Assembly: GCA_964386435.1 (NCBI GenBank)
Contig: CAYLSV010000139.1
Span: 1 to 7,407, forward strand
Origin: CAYLSV01 sp964386435
Lineage (GTDB): Bacteria > Planctomycetota > Phycisphaerae > Tepidisphaerales > Tepidisphaeraceae
Length of the DNA stretch: 7,407 nucleotides
Reading direction: 5' to 3'
Positions 5,724 through 7,407 of the stretch are shown one piece after another (position 1 is the stretch's first letter; every line of letters starts with the position of its first letter). A model generated the notes under the pieces. The model made no database searches, had not been told where the DNA came from, and saw only the letters and a list, made by a program, of their open reading frames with translations. Position numbers and translations under genes: made by a program.

Positions 5724-7407
5724 GTGAGAGGGCGCAATCAATGCCGCCGGCCGCTGCTGGGCGTGGCCGTCGCACTCATGGTCGGCATCGCGGCGCATGA
5801 CACCCTGCCGGTGATGCCGTGGGTGATGTTGCTGACGGCGGCCTTGTTGCTTGGGACGAGCCTGGCGATGTGGCGGTTGGCGGCGTGTTGGGTGCCGTTG
5901 CTGCTGGGGTGGGCGGTGCTCGGCGCGGGGCTGGGGCAGCGGGCGCACTTTCAGTTCGGGGCAGACGACATCGCGGCGTTCACGACCGATCAACCGACGC
6001 TCGCACAGGTGGAGGTGCGGCTGGTGGACCCGCCCCGGCTCATGCGGCCGACGGATCAGGTACTGCTGCCAATGCCGCCCAAGCAGACGGCGCTGGCGGC
6101 GGTGACGGGCGTGCTGACCACCGACGGCTGGCGGGCGGCGAGCGGCGACATGCTGCTGCAAATCGCCCGGCCGCACCCTGAACTCGCCGCCGGGCAGACG
6201 CTGCGGCTGACGGGCATGCTCCAGCGGCCGTCGCCGGCGACGAATCCGGGGCAGTTTTGTTGGGAAACGTATTACCGGCAGGAACGCGTGTTGGCGTCGC
6301 TGCGGGTGCGGGGGCCGGGGCAGGTGGAGATCGTGGGGCGCAGCGATCCGCCGCTGCTGACACGGGCGCGGCAGATGGTTCGGCGGGCGCTGGATGCCGG
6401 ATTCACGTCCGATCAGCGGCGGGAGCGGGCGCTGCTCGCGGCCATCTTTCTCGGGCAGCGCGACCCGGAGATGAACGACGTCCGCGACGACTTCCGCCGG
6501 CTCGGGGCCGGGCACCATTTGGCCGTCAGCGGCATGCACGTGGCGATCCTGGCCGGCGTCGTGTACGGCGTGTGCCGGCTCGGGCGGATGCCGCCGCGGA
6601 TCGCGGCGATCATCGGCACGCTGTTCGTCCTCGGCTACGGCATGATCGTGCTGCCCTCGAGCAGCGTGCTGCGGGCGGTGATCCTCTCGGCCGCCGTCGG
6701 CATCGCGCTGACCAGCCGACGACGGCCGGACCCGCTGCATTTGCTGGCCGGGGCGGCGGTGTTGCTGCTGCTCGTGGCGCCGCTGGATCTTTTCAAGCCG
6801 GGCTTTCAGCTTTCGTTCGGCACGGTGCTGGGACTCATGCTGCTGGTGCGGCCGATCGGCGACCGGATGGTGGAGTTCGCCCGTTCCAAGGACGACGCCC
6901 CGCAACCCGGCGGGCCGACCGCGGCGATGGTGGCGGCGCGGTGGATGGACAACCGCGTGATCGGTGCGTGCTCGGCGGCGGTGGCGGCGTGGCTGGTGTC
7001 GATGCCGCTGGTGGCCCGGCACTTTGAGCAATTGAACCCGTGGGCCGTGGCGGCGAGCGTGCTGCTGGCGATCCCGACGACGGTGGCCCTTGTGGCGGCG
7101 CTGGGCAAATCGGCGCTGACGCTGGCGTTTCCGCAGGCGGCCGATTTCTTCGCCGAGTTGGCGGCGTGGCCGGCGGCGTGGATGGCCGGGTCGGCGGAGT
7201 TGCTGTCGGCGTTGCCGGGGGCCGACGTGCCGTTGCCGGCGCCGGCGTGGTGGCTCGTTGGGGCGTTTTTGCTGGCGATCGGGGCGGCGGTCGTGCCTTG
7301 GCCGAGCGCGGGAATGCGGTGGGCGATGCGGCTGCCGCTGCCGGCGTGCGGGCTGCTCATCCTGGTGTTGCCGATGGCCGCCCGTCGGCCGCCGCCGATG
7401 CTGGCGG
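5724..7407 (+). CDS. comEC: ComEC/Rec2 family DNA-internalisation channel protein, partial (C-terminus beyond right edge)
   Basis: ComEC carries single-stranded DNA across the inner membrane during natural transformation. The 561 visible codons are open to the edge. Seen: about three N-terminal membrane segments (11-27, 33-50 and 52-71), a DUF4131/OB-like extracytoplasmic region with the family's NPGxF motif (NPGQFCWETYY, 174-184), then the Competence domain, starting near ERALLAAIFLGQRD (234) and carrying the hallmark LGAGHHLAVSGMHVAIL (260-276) and GFQLSFGTVLGL (360-371). Several more hydrophobic helices follow to the edge. The C-terminal metallo-beta-lactamase domain found in many family members, if present, is outside the window. 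The start is set at GTG 5724. A prominent ATG at 5741 is out of frame, and the first in-frame ATG (5778) would cut into the first membrane segment. No Shine-Dalgarno sequence is seen. Family identity is firm; actual competence of the host is not shown. Confidence 0.93.
   Translation, partial: MRGRNQCRRPLLGVAVALMVGIAAHDTLPVMPWVMLLTAALLLGTSLAMWRLAACWVPLLLGWAVLGAGLGQRAHFQFGADDIAAFTTDQPTLAQVEVRLVDPPRLMRPTDQVLLPMPPKQTALAAVTGVLTTDGWRAASGDMLLQIARPHPELAAGQTLRLTGMLQRPSPATNPGQFCWETYYRQERVLASLRVRGPGQVEIVGRSDPPLLTRARQMVRRALDAGFTSDQRRERALLAAIFLGQRDPEMNDVRDDFRRLGAGHHLAVSGMHVAILAGVVYGVCRLGRMPPRIAAIIGTLFVLGYGMIVLPSSSVLRAVILSAAVGIALTSRRRPDPLHLLAGAAVLLLLVAPLDLFKPGFQLSFGTVLGLMLLVRPIGDRMVEFARSKDDAPQPGGPTAAMVAARWMDNRVIGACSAAVAAWLVSMPLVARHFEQLNPWAVAASVLLAIPTTVALVAALGKSALTLAFPQAADFFAELAAWPAAWMAGSAELLSALPGADVPLPAPAWWLVGAFLLAIGAAVVPWPSAGMRWAMRLPLPACGLLILVLPMAARRPPPMLA

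Noticed and set aside
5409..7031. A 540-codon open frame on the minus strand, antisense to comEC
   Set aside because: It is Arg/His/Pro-rich shadow sequence opposite a well-supported ComEC and also overlaps the nrnA start in another frame.
1..7407. CRISPR array, tRNA or rRNA genes, or an insertion sequence
   Set aside because: No regularly spaced repeats of suitable length, no tRNA- or rRNA-like sequence and no transposase-like frame were seen on either strand.

Overview
This is a GC-rich window (roughly two-thirds G+C by eye) from what looks like a draft or metagenome-assembled genome: two runs of exactly ten N (1016-1025 and 4074-4083) are scaffolding gaps, and both interrupt genes. The composition, a NusA with a long low-complexity tail, intergenic spaces packed with short perfect hairpins, and G-poor tracts in front of genes all suggest a planctomycete, perhaps Phycisphaerae. 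This taxonomic call is inference; there is no rRNA or other marker to settle it.

Layout. Four genes lie on the minus strand and are read right to left: a DHH-family phosphoesterase of the NrnA type (5622-4639), a MalK/UgpC/MsmK-type ABC transporter ATPase (4405-3169, interrupted by a gap), nusA (2909-902, interrupted by a gap), and a partial gene (649-1) that leaves the window on the left. The partial gene has an IF-2 N-terminal domain but then runs into a transmembrane segment. One gene lies on the plus strand, divergent from the phosphoesterase: the first 561 codons of a ComEC/Rec2-type DNA-uptake channel protein (5724 to the right edge).

Intergenic regions. 650-901 holds a cluster of short perfect hairpins. 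2910-3168 holds a G-poor nusA leader plus REP-like palindromes, one of which recurs inside the partial left-hand gene. 4406-4638 holds a possible promoter and ribosome binding site for the ABC ATPase and a second G-poor tract. 5623-5723 holds an imperfect 13-bp dyad and a possible comEC promoter.

How the genes relate. nusA followed by an IF2_N-containing gene recalls the widespread nusA-infB transcription/translation operon, but rimP is not upstream and the downstream gene does not look like ordinary infB. The phosphoesterase, often found downstream of infB-rbfA in other bacteria, is upstream here, separated by a sugar-type ABC ATPase without its permeases. The most interesting points are the IF2_N-plus-membrane protein, the RTX-like block bounded by a 32-bp direct repeat inside the nusA tail, and the hairpin-dense and G-poor intergenic DNA.
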